Assembly (NCBI GenBank): GCA_021413965.1
Contig: JAIOPI010000038.1
Span: 1-64,000 of the forward strand
Length of the DNA stretch: 64,000 nucleotides
Direction of reading: 5' to 3'
Source of the DNA: Lentisphaerota bacterium
Lineage (GTDB): Bacteria; Verrucomicrobiota; Kiritimatiellia; UBA8416; JAIOPI01
Below the pieces are notes generated by a model. The model saw only the letters and a list, made by a program, of their open reading frames with translations, was not told the DNA's origin and made no database searches. Both the position numbers and the translations under genes were made by a program. Shown here one piece after another: positions 54,090 through 62,871 of the stretch; the stretch's first letter is position 1; every line of letters begins with the position of its first letter.

Positions 54090-55349
54090 TCAGTGGGAGC
54101 GCTTGCGGATGGGGGCCACGTTGTCGGTGCGCGTGCGGGCCACGCGGTCGATCCCATCGCCGAGACCGAAGACGCTGAAGCCGGTGCCGGTTCCCTTGCC
54201 TGAGAGCCGGAAGAGCGTGCCGGCCATGTAACAGGTCGTTCGGGTGACGACGTAGTCCAGCGCCTTGCCGCCGAAAATGCCGGCGTTGCCTTCCTCGTCC
54301 TCGCCGCGGAAGCCGCCTTCGGCCATCGGGTCGCCGGTCTTGCGGGCCTGGATGTCGAGGCAGCGCTTCTGGAGGTGGTCGAGCACCCAGGGGGTCCAGT
54401 TCTTGCCGGCCACCTTGGCGATATCGAGGACGTTGTTGGCCTGGACGCCGAAGGCGTTGTAGGGGCGCACGTGCGGCTCGTTCTTCATGATCCACTCGCC
54501 GTAGCGGACCATGGCGTCGAGGTACTTCACATTGCCGGTGAGCTTGTAGGCGGCGAGGACCACCACGACCATGCCGTCGTCATTGCGCAGCAGGTAGCGG
54601 TCGTTGCCTTCGCCGAGCCCCCAGTGGTGGTTGAGCGGCAGGGCTTCCATGGCGCGAATGTCCTGGATGGCATAGATGCCGCCGTCCTCGCGCTGGCAGG
54701 TGAGAATGCGATCGGCCGCATCCAGGATGACGGGGACGTAGCGCCCTTCGCCGGTGATGTTGTAGCAGTGCCACAGCGGGATGGCGATGGCCTGGTGAAT
54801 GGCATCAACGGGGTCGCCGGGGTAGTAGACCTGCTCGGGGTAGAAGGAGGCGTGGCGGGGCATGCCGACATCGGGGCGCCAGGAGCGCGTGATGAAATCA
54901 CAGAACGCGCGGCCGCGGCGCAGGTAGTCGGGGTTGCCCGTGGAGTGGTAGAGCATGAGCATGCCGGAGGCGGCCTGGGCGCCGTCGAGCGTGCCGGCGA
55001 AGTTCTCGTGGGGAAAGCGCTCGACGATGGCGCCGTGGGTGACACTGTAATAGGGGTCAAGGGGCTGGAGGGCGCGGATGTAGCGCGCGCCGAGCTCAGC
55101 GGATTCGAGGTAGCGGCTGTCGCCGGTGATGTGGTAGGCGTCGGTCAGCACGAACAGGGCGCGGCCGTGGGTCCAGTTGATCCCCGGGACGTACTTCTTC
55201 TCGGGCATGTAGTAGTAGTACAGGTACCGGCCAAGGTTGGCATCGCAACCGAGCAAGTTCTTAAGCTGGGAATTCACGAACCAGTCGGCGGCCAGGAGGG
55301 CGTGCTTCAGGTACTGTTCGCGATCTTTGTTCGTCAGGGCTTTGCTCAT
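54090..55349 (-). CDS. Alpha/alpha-barrel glycan-processing enzyme-like protein
   Basis: Predicted 419-residue protein without signal peptide. Repeated helical hairpins with the sequence pattern G-(N/D/E)-x-x-Y-(L/V) are visible: GDSRYLES, GNPDYLRR, GEGRYVPV, GNVKYLDA. This repeat suits an (alpha/alpha)6 barrel of the kind used by unsaturated glucuronyl hydrolases (GH88/105) and polysaccharide lyases or epimerases, but the catalytic Asp/His motifs were not secured. The start at 55349 was chosen (MSKALTNKDRE). Its position before the ExbBD-linked glycan system on the opposite strand hints at a related role. Confidence 0.5.
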   Translation of the reverse strand: MSKALTNKDREQYLKHALLAADWFVNSQLKNLLGCDANLGRYLYYYYMPEKKYVPGINWTHGRALFVLTDAYHITGDSRYLESAELGARYIRALQPLDPYYSVTHGAIVERFPHENFAGTLDGAQAASGMLMLYHSTGNPDYLRRGRAFCDFITRSWRPDVGMPRHASFYPEQVYYPGDPVDAIHQAIAIPLWHCYNITGEGRYVPVILDAADRILTCQREDGGIYAIQDIRAMEALPLNHHWGLGEGNDRYLLRNDDGMVVVVLAAYKLTGNVKYLDAMVRYGEWIMKNEPHVRPYNAFGVQANNVLDIAKVAGKNWTPWVLDHLQKRCLDIQARKTGDPMAEGGFRGEDEEGNAGIFGGKALDYVVTRTTCYMAGTLFRLSGKGTGTGFSVFGLGDGIDRVARTRTDNVAPIRKRSH

Positions 55350-55600
55350 GGCGGATGCATCCTTCGCTGGGGTTGTACTGAAGCGGGGCATGCTGGCGAA
55401 ATGGGGGGGCGGTGTCAAATGGGATTTGGCGGGGACGTGAACTGGTAGGGGGGCCAGGCTAGTCAAGGAGCGCAACGGAGGGTAGGTTAAGCGGTGTCAG
55501 CCGCGGGGTCGCGCTTGACTTCGCGGGCAAGGAGGTCGAAAGTCGCGCCTTTGGCAAATAGCCCGGCGGACGCGCACGGGGCGGCTGGAGGGATGGACGA

Positions 55601-56230
55601 ATGCACGCCTTGCTTCACTATTTTCATGCCGGTGGGCCCTTGATGTGGCCCATTCTCGGTCTCTCGATCCTGTCGTGGGCGATCATCATCGAGCGGGCGC
55701 TGGGGTTGCGGCGCGGCCGTTTGATCAACCTCGCCGTCATGGAGCCGGTCCGGCAGAAGCTGGCGGCGGGCGACGTGGCCGGCGCGCTGGCCACCGTGCA
55801 GCCGGGCGCCTCGGTGCTGGACGTCATCCTGGCCGACGGCCTGGACGAGCATCTGCATGCGCGGGCGGACATCGACAGTGCGTTGCAGGGCGCGGCGGAG
55901 CGGCGGCTGCATCCGCTGTGGGACAACATGCTCTCGCTCAACACCATCGCGCGCGTGGCCACGATGCTGGGGCTGTTCGGGACGGTGGTGGGCATGGTGC
56001 AGGGCTTCGAGCAACTGAGCCAGGCCGGCGTGGCCAAGGAGAAGCTCGCCGAAGCCATCGGCATTGCGCTCATCACGACGGTGGGCGGGCTGATGGTGGC
56101 GATTCCGGCGGTGATCGCCGAATCGGCCTTCCGGTCCCGCATCCGTGACCTCATGCTGGAGTTTGAGGAGATTCTCGTGACGGTGGTTCGCTCCGCCCGC
56201 GTGGGCGCCCATCGCGACGCGCGTCCCTGA
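55601..56230 (+). CDS. exbB: ExbB/TolQ/MotA-family proton channel
   Basis: Predicted 209-residue inner-membrane protein with three helices (GPLMWPILGLSILSWAIIIE; ATMLGLFGTVVGMVQGF; GIALITTVGGLMVAIPAVIAE). GLFGTVVGM and the Thr/Gly-rich last helix are diagnostic. It forms the ion channel that uses the proton motive force. exbD follows 22 bases later. The next gene, in the slot of tonB, is not a normal TonB. Confidence 0.92.
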   Translation: MHALLHYFHAGGPLMWPILGLSILSWAIIIERALGLRRGRLINLAVMEPVRQKLAAGDVAGALATVQPGASVLDVILADGLDEHLHARADIDSALQGAAERRLHPLWDNMLSLNTIARVATMLGLFGTVVGMVQGFEQLSQAGVAKEKLAEAIGIALITTVGGLMVAIPAVIAESAFRSRIRDLMLEFEEILVTVVRSARVGAHRDARP

Positions 56231-56252
56231 CTGGCGGCCAGCGCGGGCAACC

Positions 56253-56699
56253 ATGAAGCTCAAGATTCCACAGGACGATCCGGAAGCGATCGACATGACT
56301 CCCATGATCGACATCATCTTCCTGCTCATTCTGTTTTTCATGATCGCCAGTTCGTTTGTTGACGAGGCGCGGGCCTACAAGGTGGCCATTCCTGAGGCGG
56401 AGCACACCGAGGTTGTGCCGCTGGACCAGGCGCGCGTCATCGTGGTGGCCGCGGATGGCGCGGTTGCCGCGCGCGAGGCGTCGCGCCCGGAAGACGCCTA
56501 TCGCTCGCTAAGCGAGCTGACGAGCACCCTCACGGCCTATCGCGAGGCCTGCGAACAGAGCCACACGACGGCGGTGGTCGCGATCGAGGCCGACCGCGAC
56601 GCGAGCTACGGGCGCGTCATGCAAGTCTGGAATGCCGTGAAGAACGCGGGCATCCGATCCGTCAGTTTCCTGGTTCGCTCATCCCATGGCGGGGAATAG
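56253..56699 (+). CDS. exbD: ExbD/TolR-family protein
   Basis: Predicted 148-residue protein with one membrane helix. The N-terminal Asp of the helix start (DMTPMIDIIFLLILFFM) is the ion-conducting residue of the family. The periplasmic part ends with SYGRVMQVWNAVKNAGI, as expected. It sits between exbB and the 967-residue gene, with 22 and 31-base gaps, so the three are one operon. Confidence 0.92.
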   Translation: MKLKIPQDDPEAIDMTPMIDIIFLLILFFMIASSFVDEARAYKVAIPEAEHTEVVPLDQARVIVVAADGAVAAREASRPEDAYRSLSELTSTLTAYREACEQSHTTAVVAIEADRDASYGRVMQVWNAVKNAGIRSVSFLVRSSHGGE

Positions 56700-56730
56700 G
56701 CGCAGGGGTGCCGGCCGTTCGCGGAGGACC

Positions 56731-59634
56731 ATGAACCCAAAACGCACCTCGGCGGTCATGCGGATGCGCCTGTTTCTGCTGGGCTCCATGGGTCTGCATC
56801 TCATGTTTGTCGTCATGTACAGCGTGGGCGCCTATGCGCGGCGGGGCGAGGCGCGGCGCGCGGAAGCGCTGGCGCGCAGCGAAGCCTACCAGGCTGAAGT
56901 CCTCCAGCAGCATGCCCGTGCGCGGGTGGAGCGGCAGGCGCGCGCCGGGACACAGGACAAGGTGGCGGAAGGGCTGCGCCGGGACCTTGAGAAGCTGGTT
57001 GCCCGCGCGGCGGTGGAGCCGGACGCGCGCGTGTCCTGGCCGGACGTCACCAACGCCATTGCGCCGGAGCTGGAGCACTATGCGGCGGCGCTCGCGGATC
57101 CGCGGCGTACGGAGGCGGACCTCCAGCGCGAGCTGGCGACGCTGCAGCACGCCATGGTGAAGCACGTCCGGCAGCGCGTGGGGGAGGCGCGGCGGCATGA
57201 GGTCACGGAGCGGTTCACCGAGCAAGTGCGGGAGAAGGTGATGCCAGACGTGGTGGCGGCGTACCGGGCGTCGATCGAGCGCAACGTGGGGCGCGCACTG
57301 CAGCGCGAAAGCGCCAACCTGGTGCGCGAGGAACACAAACTGTACCAGCGGGTGGCGGGCGAACTGCGCAAGCAGGCCGGGCTGGCGGCCACCGAGTCCG
57401 CCCAGGCACAGGCGTCACTGCAGCAGGCCGCGGCGATCGCGGCGCAGGGGCGCGTGCCGCAGAAAGAGCTGGGCGGCGCCCAGGGGGCGCTGGAGCGTGT
57501 GGAGTTGCGGCTGCAGAACGCCGCCAAGCTGGCGGCTCCTCTGGGGGGAGACCTGGCGGGGATGCTGGACGGCGTCCGCGGACGGGAGCTGGCGGCGGCG
57601 CGCCAGGCGAGGGATGCGGCGGGGGCGGCGGGGGGCGCAGTGACCAATGCGCCGGCGGCGCTCGACGGGGCGGTGGCGGCGGCGGGAGCGCTGGCTGAAG
57701 CGGCAGCCGAGGCGCGGGAGGCCGTCGACACGGCCCTTGGCTACGATCCGGCGCTTGTGGCGCGGGCCGGTCTCAGGCGGGCACTCGACGGCGGAGGCAC
57801 GAACCGGCTGGCGACGGCTTTCCGTGACGCGTTTGAAACCAACGCGCTGCCCGCCATGACGGAGCAACTGATGGCGGCACTGGAGAAAGTGGGGGGGATG
57901 GGCCCGGATGGGGATGACGAGCAGGCGCGGCGCCGCGGTCTCGCCGCGCTGCTCGCGGACGCGGTGGGTGACGGACTGGACGCGGCGGGCTCGGCCGTCA
58001 GCCTGCTCCAGCAGAGCGAAGGCTTGGAAGCACCGGGACCGGGCGGGCCGTCGCCGGGGGTGGGGGCGCTGCGCGAAGCGGCGGTGGCCGAGGCGGCCAT
58101 GGGCCTTATGCAGCGCCACGCGGATGGCGCGATGGCCAGCCAGGGCGGCGCGGAGGTGGGAACGCGTGCGCTGGCCCAGGCGCTACGCGCGCACACCCCG
58201 GAGTGGGCGACCGGCAGCGACGGATTGGATGACGCGCTGGCTGATGCGGCGGCCAGCCTGGAGGAGGGGCGCTCGGGCTTCTTCGAGGATGGCAGCGATG
58301 CGCTGAGTTTTCGCTCGCAGCGGCAGGAGGCGATGGATCGCGCGCAATATGCGCAGCAGGCCTCGCGCTCGGGATATGTGTTTCTGCAGGATGCGTACGA
58401 GCAGCTGACGGCGGGGATGGAGGAGCGTGGCCGCGAGGTGCAAGGCGCACCCGCGGCATTGTCGGCGCCGGCGGACACGGCGTCTGCACCCGCGCCGGCC
58501 ACGGCGTCCGCACCGCGCCCGGGCCGGTTGCTGGTGGACGGCGATGCCGGGGGGCCGCCCGTGCAGGAGCTTTCGGCGCACGCGCCCTTCGAGCCGTCCT
58601 TCAAGAGCATCTGCTTTGCCCGCGTGGCGTATCGCACGCAGCCCATCGCCGTCGATGGCGACTTGGGCGAGTGGGAAGGGGTGGAGGGCATTACCCTGCC
58701 GGTGAGCTGGGGAGGCGGGGCGATGGCGGACCCGTCGGCACCAACGTCGCAGACGGCGCGTGTGGCGTGGGATCACCGGGGCCTCTACTTTGCCTTTCAC
58801 GTGGTGGATCCGGATCGCATGATTCGCCAGGTGCCCCATGTGCTGTTCTGGGACGGTGACGCGGTGGAAATCTATCTCGATGGCCGAAACCGCAAGGAGC
58901 GCCATCGGACTCGCGCGTGGGGCCAGCAATTCTGGTGCTGGCCGTTCGGGCAGGCGGGGGATGCCAACAAGACGTGCGGTGAGGCCTTCTGGACGCCGGA
59001 GGACGGATGGTACTGGGCCCCGCACGGCCGCGACTATCTCCAGCAGGCGGCCAGTCGTACGGCGGACGGATGGACGATCGAGATCCTGGTGCCGCGCGAG
59101 CGCCTGTCCGATCTGCCGCTGGAGCCGGGGCGCATCTTCGGCCTCAACCTGTCGGTGTGCACGGGAACGCAGGCGTTCTACTATCTCTCCGGCAGCACGG
59201 CGGTGCACCCCAGCGATCATCCGGACACGTGGGGCGATGCGCTGCTGGCCGGCTCCGACGGGAGCCTGTCCGTCCGCGCCAGCGCCGATCTGCCGCCCGG
59301 TGCCTTTGCGATCGGCGAGCAGATTCACGTCCAGGTCGAGGACGCGGACATGAATCTGGCGCCTGACGCGGTCGATCGGCTGGCGGTGGTGGCGGATGGC
59401 GCAAGCGGAGACAGTGAGACCGTCGTGCTCGAGGAGACGGGGCCCGACACGGGCGTATTCGAAGGCATGCTGGCGACGGATTTGATGTCCGGGGATCCGC
59501 AACCGGGCGTGTTATCACTCTACGAGGGCGAAGCCTTGAGCCTGCGTTATCTCGACCAGGCCCGCGCGAATGCGGCGCGCAACGTGGACGTCCGCCTCTC
59601 GCTCCACGCGGCGGCCGGCGTGACGGATGGGTGA
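56731..59634 (+). CDS. TonB-slot protein: single helix, long coiled coil, CBM9/DOMON-like domain
   Basis: Predicted 967-residue protein; the start follows GCGGAGGA. One helix near the N-terminus (about 11-33; RLFLLGSMGLHLMFVV), then a 500-residue Ala/Arg/Glu-rich region with heptad-like coiled coil, a short Ala/Pro linker (about 575-597), a sugar-binding-like domain (about 625-830; IAVDGDLGEWEGVE, RVAWDHRGLYFAFHVVD, LFWDGDAVEIYLDGR, as in CBM9/DOMON proteins) and a C-terminal beta domain with DADMNLAPDAVD and ETGPDTGVFEG (a Ca-rich repeat type seen in surface proteins). No TonB C-terminal domain was found. The membrane orientation should place the sugar domain outside the inner membrane. It may couple ExbBD to glycan binding; this is inference. 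Confidence 0.8.
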   Translation: MNPKRTSAVMRMRLFLLGSMGLHLMFVVMYSVGAYARRGEARRAEALARSEAYQAEVLQQHARARVERQARAGTQDKVAEGLRRDLEKLVARAAVEPDARVSWPDVTNAIAPELEHYAAALADPRRTEADLQRELATLQHAMVKHVRQRVGEARRHEVTERFTEQVREKVMPDVVAAYRASIERNVGRALQRESANLVREEHKLYQRVAGELRKQAGLAATESAQAQASLQQAAAIAAQGRVPQKELGGAQGALERVELRLQNAAKLAAPLGGDLAGMLDGVRGRELAAARQARDAAGAAGGAVTNAPAALDGAVAAAGALAEAAAEAREAVDTALGYDPALVARAGLRRALDGGGTNRLATAFRDAFETNALPAMTEQLMAALEKVGGMGPDGDDEQARRRGLAALLADAVGDGLDAAGSAVSLLQQSEGLEAPGPGGPSPGVGALREAAVAEAAMGLMQRHADGAMASQGGAEVGTRALAQALRAHTPEWATGSDGLDDALADAAASLEEGRSGFFEDGSDALSFRSQRQEAMDRAQYAQQASRSGYVFLQDAYEQLTAGMEERGREVQGAPAALSAPADTASAPAPATASAPRPGRLLVDGDAGGPPVQELSAHAPFEPSFKSICFARVAYRTQPIAVDGDLGEWEGVEGITLPVSWGGGAMADPSAPTSQTARVAWDHRGLYFAFHVVDPDRMIRQVPHVLFWDGDAVEIYLDGRNRKERHRTRAWGQQFWCWPFGQAGDANKTCGEAFWTPEDGWYWAPHGRDYLQQAASRTADGWTIEILVPRERLSDLPLEPGRIFGLNLSVCTGTQAFYYLSGSTAVHPSDHPDTWGDALLAGSDGSLSVRASADLPPGAFAIGEQIHVQVEDADMNLAPDAVDRLAVVADGASGDSETVVLEETGPDTGVFEGMLATDLMSGDPQPGVLSLYEGEALSLRYLDQARANAARNVDVRLSLHAAAGVTDG

Positions 59635-59715
59635 GCGTGCCGCGTCACGGTCGACAGGATCGCGCGGGGCAGTCCCGGTCCACCGCTATTGCCAGTGGCC
59701 GGGGAGGGGTTTAGC

Positions 59716-61614
59716 ATGTCCGTCATGTACCCTCATTATCCTGGACAGCGTTATGCGGCGACCGTGCCCGACACACTCGATCTGGCTGGCCGCGCGGCGC
59801 TGGCGATCCATGGATTTGGCGGCACGCTGGATCCTGCGCTCGATTACCTGCCATTCGGCCAGGTCAGCTATGCCCGCCGCCAGCCGTTCATGGATCACTG
59901 GGCATCCGCCGACATCGGGTGTGGCGCCAAGCTGTGCGAATCCTTTCCGATGATGCGCGCCATGTCGGGCAGCACGCAGTACCTGGACGAGGAGGCCGGG
60001 ATGCAGGCGGCGTTCCTGGCGCGCGTGCAGGACGGGCTGTTCTGGGATTTCAGGGATCCGCGGCGCCCGTGGCGGAACGTGTATGGCGATTCGGACAAGC
60101 GATACGGGCCGGGCGATGACGAGGATTTTTGCATTCCGTCGCACGCCGCCCGCATGCTGCGCGCCGTGATGGTCCGCTGGCAGATCAGCCGCGACCCCGC
60201 GCTGGAGACCGTGGCGGGCGAGTTGATCCGGGGCATGCGCCGCATCGCGATTGTCCGCGGCGACTACGCGTACTATCCGGAGAAGGGCGGCTGGGGGGAA
60301 CCCACGACGTATCCGCGCTCGGGATGGCGGGACACGGCGGAGGCCAAGAACGAGACTGAAGGCGTCGAGGGCTCCATGACGGGGTACCACGCGCATCCGC
60401 TGTATGCGGCTTCAGTCTGGTACCGCCTGACGGGGGATCCGGTGGCGCGCGATCTGGCGACGCGCATGGCACGCTACTGCCTGCAGCCGAAGTTCTGGGG
60501 CGGGCGCCCGGACCCCGACCGCAAGCGCGCGGACGCGCAGGGCCTGGGGGCGCACATTGCGGCGAGCCTGCCGGACCCGCCCTACACGGCCGGCGCCGAA
60601 CTCGGGCACTGGTACAGCCATTTTCACGCGCGCGCCACGGTGCTGCGCGGCCTGCTGGAATATGGCCGCGCGACGGGCGACGAGCGCGCGCTTGAGTTTG
60701 TGCTGCGGTCCTACACGTATACCCTGACGCAGGGCATTCCGCGCATCGGCTGGATCAACTGCTATCCGGCGGCGCTGAACCAGTGCGAGGGATGCGCCCT
60801 CGGGGATTTCACGGCGCTGGGCATCCGCCTGAGCGATGCCGGCCTCGGCGATTTCTGGGACGACGTGGACAGCATGGTGCGCAACCAGCTCGTGGAGCAG
60901 CAGGTCACGCGGGCCGATCTGCTGGAGCGCGCCGCGGCGGCCTCGTCGGGCGCGGAGGTGGAGGCGCCGGCGCACCCGGGCATTCGCCGCACCGACCAGG
61001 TCATTGCCCGCTCGCTGGGCATCTACTTTGGCATGTCGTTTCCCAACCGCGTGGCGCGCCCCTGGTCGATGGTGTGTTGCACGGGCAACGGCACCCAGGG
61101 GCTGTACTATGCGTGGGAGGGTGCGGTGCGGGAGCAGGGGGACACGGCCGACATCAACCTGCTGGTCAACCGTGCGGCGCGGCTGTGCGACGTGGACAGC
61201 TTCCTGCCGTATGCGGGCAAGGTGGTGATCCGCAACAAGGGCGCGCGGCGCATTTCGGTGCGCCGGCCGGGCGGCGTCAGTCGGCGGGACGTGCGCGTTG
61301 AGATCAACGGAACGCCGGTCGAGGCCGACTGGATCGGGAACCGGCTGATCTGCTGCCGGCTGGCACCGGGTGACGCCATTACGCTCGCATTCCCGGTGGC
61401 GGAACGCACGGACCGGTATACGGTCAACGCCCATTCGGACCAGGAGCAGGTATACGCGTGCACGTTCCGCGGCACGACGCTGGTGGATCTTTCACCCAAG
61501 GACACCGACCCGCGCAACTATCCGCTCTACGAGCGCGCCCACCTGCGCCAGGATGAGGCGCCGCTGAAGACCGTGGAACGGTTCGTGCCGGACGCGGTGG
61601 CGCTGGATTGGTGA
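59716..61614 (+). CDS. GH127-like (beta-L-arabinofuranosidase family) enzyme
   Basis: Predicted 632-residue cytosolic enzyme (no signal peptide). It has the (alpha/alpha)6 barrel feel of GH127/DUF1680. CEGCALGDFTALG resembles the E-x-C motif of the zinc site, and SMVCCTGNGTQGLYYAWE matches the C-C motif holding the nucleophile Cys; YHAHPLYAASVWYRLTGD is typical of a helical barrel. The C-terminal 150 residues are beta-rich. The start at 59716 (MSVMYPHYPG) was chosen. The gene follows the TonB-slot gene by 81 bases, so the pair may share transcription. Substrate not known. Confidence 0.7.
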   Translation: MSVMYPHYPGQRYAATVPDTLDLAGRAALAIHGFGGTLDPALDYLPFGQVSYARRQPFMDHWASADIGCGAKLCESFPMMRAMSGSTQYLDEEAGMQAAFLARVQDGLFWDFRDPRRPWRNVYGDSDKRYGPGDDEDFCIPSHAARMLRAVMVRWQISRDPALETVAGELIRGMRRIAIVRGDYAYYPEKGGWGEPTTYPRSGWRDTAEAKNETEGVEGSMTGYHAHPLYAASVWYRLTGDPVARDLATRMARYCLQPKFWGGRPDPDRKRADAQGLGAHIAASLPDPPYTAGAELGHWYSHFHARATVLRGLLEYGRATGDERALEFVLRSYTYTLTQGIPRIGWINCYPAALNQCEGCALGDFTALGIRLSDAGLGDFWDDVDSMVRNQLVEQQVTRADLLERAAAASSGAEVEAPAHPGIRRTDQVIARSLGIYFGMSFPNRVARPWSMVCCTGNGTQGLYYAWEGAVREQGDTADINLLVNRAARLCDVDSFLPYAGKVVIRNKGARRISVRRPGGVSRRDVRVEINGTPVEADWIGNRLICCRLAPGDAITLAFPVAERTDRYTVNAHSDQEQVYACTFRGTTLVDLSPKDTDPRNYPLYERAHLRQDEAPLKTVERFVPDAVALDW

Positions 61615-61646
61615 GGCGCCGGCGGGATCTCTCGCCGAGGCACCGG

Positions 61647-62702
61647 TCAGCAGCGCATCGACTGGTGCGGATGCTGGCGGCGCAGGGTGCGCAGGATGTC
61701 AAAGCCGACCAGCTTGCAGCGCTGCTCATCCCAGAGGCGGAAGGTGAAGGATTTGAAACTGGAGAGCAGGGTGACGGGCTTGACGGCCTGCATGAGCGGC
61801 TCGGCCTTGTAGCACCGGCCGAGGTTGTAATTGGGAATGCGCGAACTCAGGTGATGGATGTGGTGGAACCCGATGTTGCCTGAGAACCATTGCAGCAGCT
61901 GGGGCAGCTTGTAGAACGAGCTGCCCTGGAGTGCGGCGGCCGTGTAATCCCACTCGCCATGCCGCTGCCAGTAGACGCCTTCGAACTGGTGCTGCACGTA
62001 GAAGAGCCAGACGCCGGCCGAGGCCCCCACGCCGATGACCGACAGTTGCAGGAAGGCGTAGGACTCGATGCCGAAGACCGCGCTCATGATGCACACCGTG
62101 GTCAGGATGGCGAGGTTGGTCCAGTAGACGGAGTACCGGTCCCGGCGACTGGCCCTGGGCGAGGGGAAGCGCTGCCAGACGACAAAGAGGAACAGCGGAG
62201 CGAGGACAAAGAGCACGACGGGATTGCGCGCGAGGCGGTAGGCAAACCGCTTCCAGCGGGAGGCCTCGAGATACTCCTGCACGGTGAGGGTCCAGATGTC
62301 GCCGATGCCGCGTTTGTCGAGATTGCCGGCGCTGCCATGGTGCATGGCATGTTCCCAGCGCCACTGGTGAAAGGGCGTGAAGGTGAGTACGCCGAGGAGG
62401 AAGCCGAGCCATTCATTCGCCTGGCGCGACTTGAAGAATGAGCGGTGGCCGCAGTCATGGAAGATGATGAAGAGGCGCACGAGGAAGCCGCCGGCGAGGA
62501 TGGCGAGGGGCAGGGCGAGCCAGATGGAGATGGCCTGGGCGAGGTACATGAGGTACCAGAGCCCTGCATAGGGGACCAGCGTGTTCGCGAGTTGCCAGCC
62601 GCTGCGCCACGCGGACGGCGTCTCGTAGTTGGCCAGAACGGCTCGCCAGGCGGGCGTATCGATGGGGTGGGGATCCGGCATCAGCGTTTCAGTCGAATTC
62701 AC
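61647..62702 (-). CDS. Fatty acid desaturase
   Basis: Predicted 351-residue membrane enzyme that inserts a double bond into fatty acyl chains using two iron ions. The three His boxes are HDCGHRS, HAMHH and HHIHH (in GFHHIHHLSS). About four to six helices flank them. The GTG at 62702 is favoured by GAGAAGG upstream; an ATG at 62681 is the alternative. The His pattern fits the acyl-lipid/omega-3-type desaturase group. It lies convergent with the GH127-like gene. Confidence 0.88.
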   Translation of the reverse strand: MNSTETLMPDPHPIDTPAWRAVLANYETPSAWRSGWQLANTLVPYAGLWYLMYLAQAISIWLALPLAILAGGFLVRLFIIFHDCGHRSFFKSRQANEWLGFLLGVLTFTPFHQWRWEHAMHHGSAGNLDKRGIGDIWTLTVQEYLEASRWKRFAYRLARNPVVLFVLAPLFLFVVWQRFPSPRASRRDRYSVYWTNLAILTTVCIMSAVFGIESYAFLQLSVIGVGASAGVWLFYVQHQFEGVYWQRHGEWDYTAAALQGSSFYKLPQLLQWFSGNIGFHHIHHLSSRIPNYNLGRCYKAEPLMQAVKPVTLLSSFKSFTFRLWDEQRCKLVGFDILRTLRRQHPHQSMRC

Positions 62703-62820
62703 GGCGCACCTTCTCTCGGATTTGGGACGAGGGCGTGGCTCATGCTGAAGCCCCCCACATCCCCCACCACACCGTAACGATAGCAGTTTTTGCGGTTTGT
62801 AGCCAGCGCGCAGTCAATGC

Positions 62821-62848
62821 GTAGCCACGCCTTAGCAGGCGCGGCTAC
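62821..62848. repeat. Palindrome GTAGCC(A/G)CGCCT between desaturase and citrate synthase genes
   Basis: GTAGCCACGCCT (62821-62832) pairs with AGGCGCGGCTAC (62837-62848) with one mismatch around TAGC. It follows the citrate synthase gene on its strand (24 bases after the stop) and may end it, but there is no T tract; it may be another dispersed palindrome. Confidence 0.55.
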
Positions 62849-62871
62849 GGGGCGGCGGGGCAACGCGGGGG

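Noticed and set aside
56686-56730. Upstream start of the 967-residue protein
   Set aside because: It overlaps the end of exbD and the GCGGAGGA site points to 56731.
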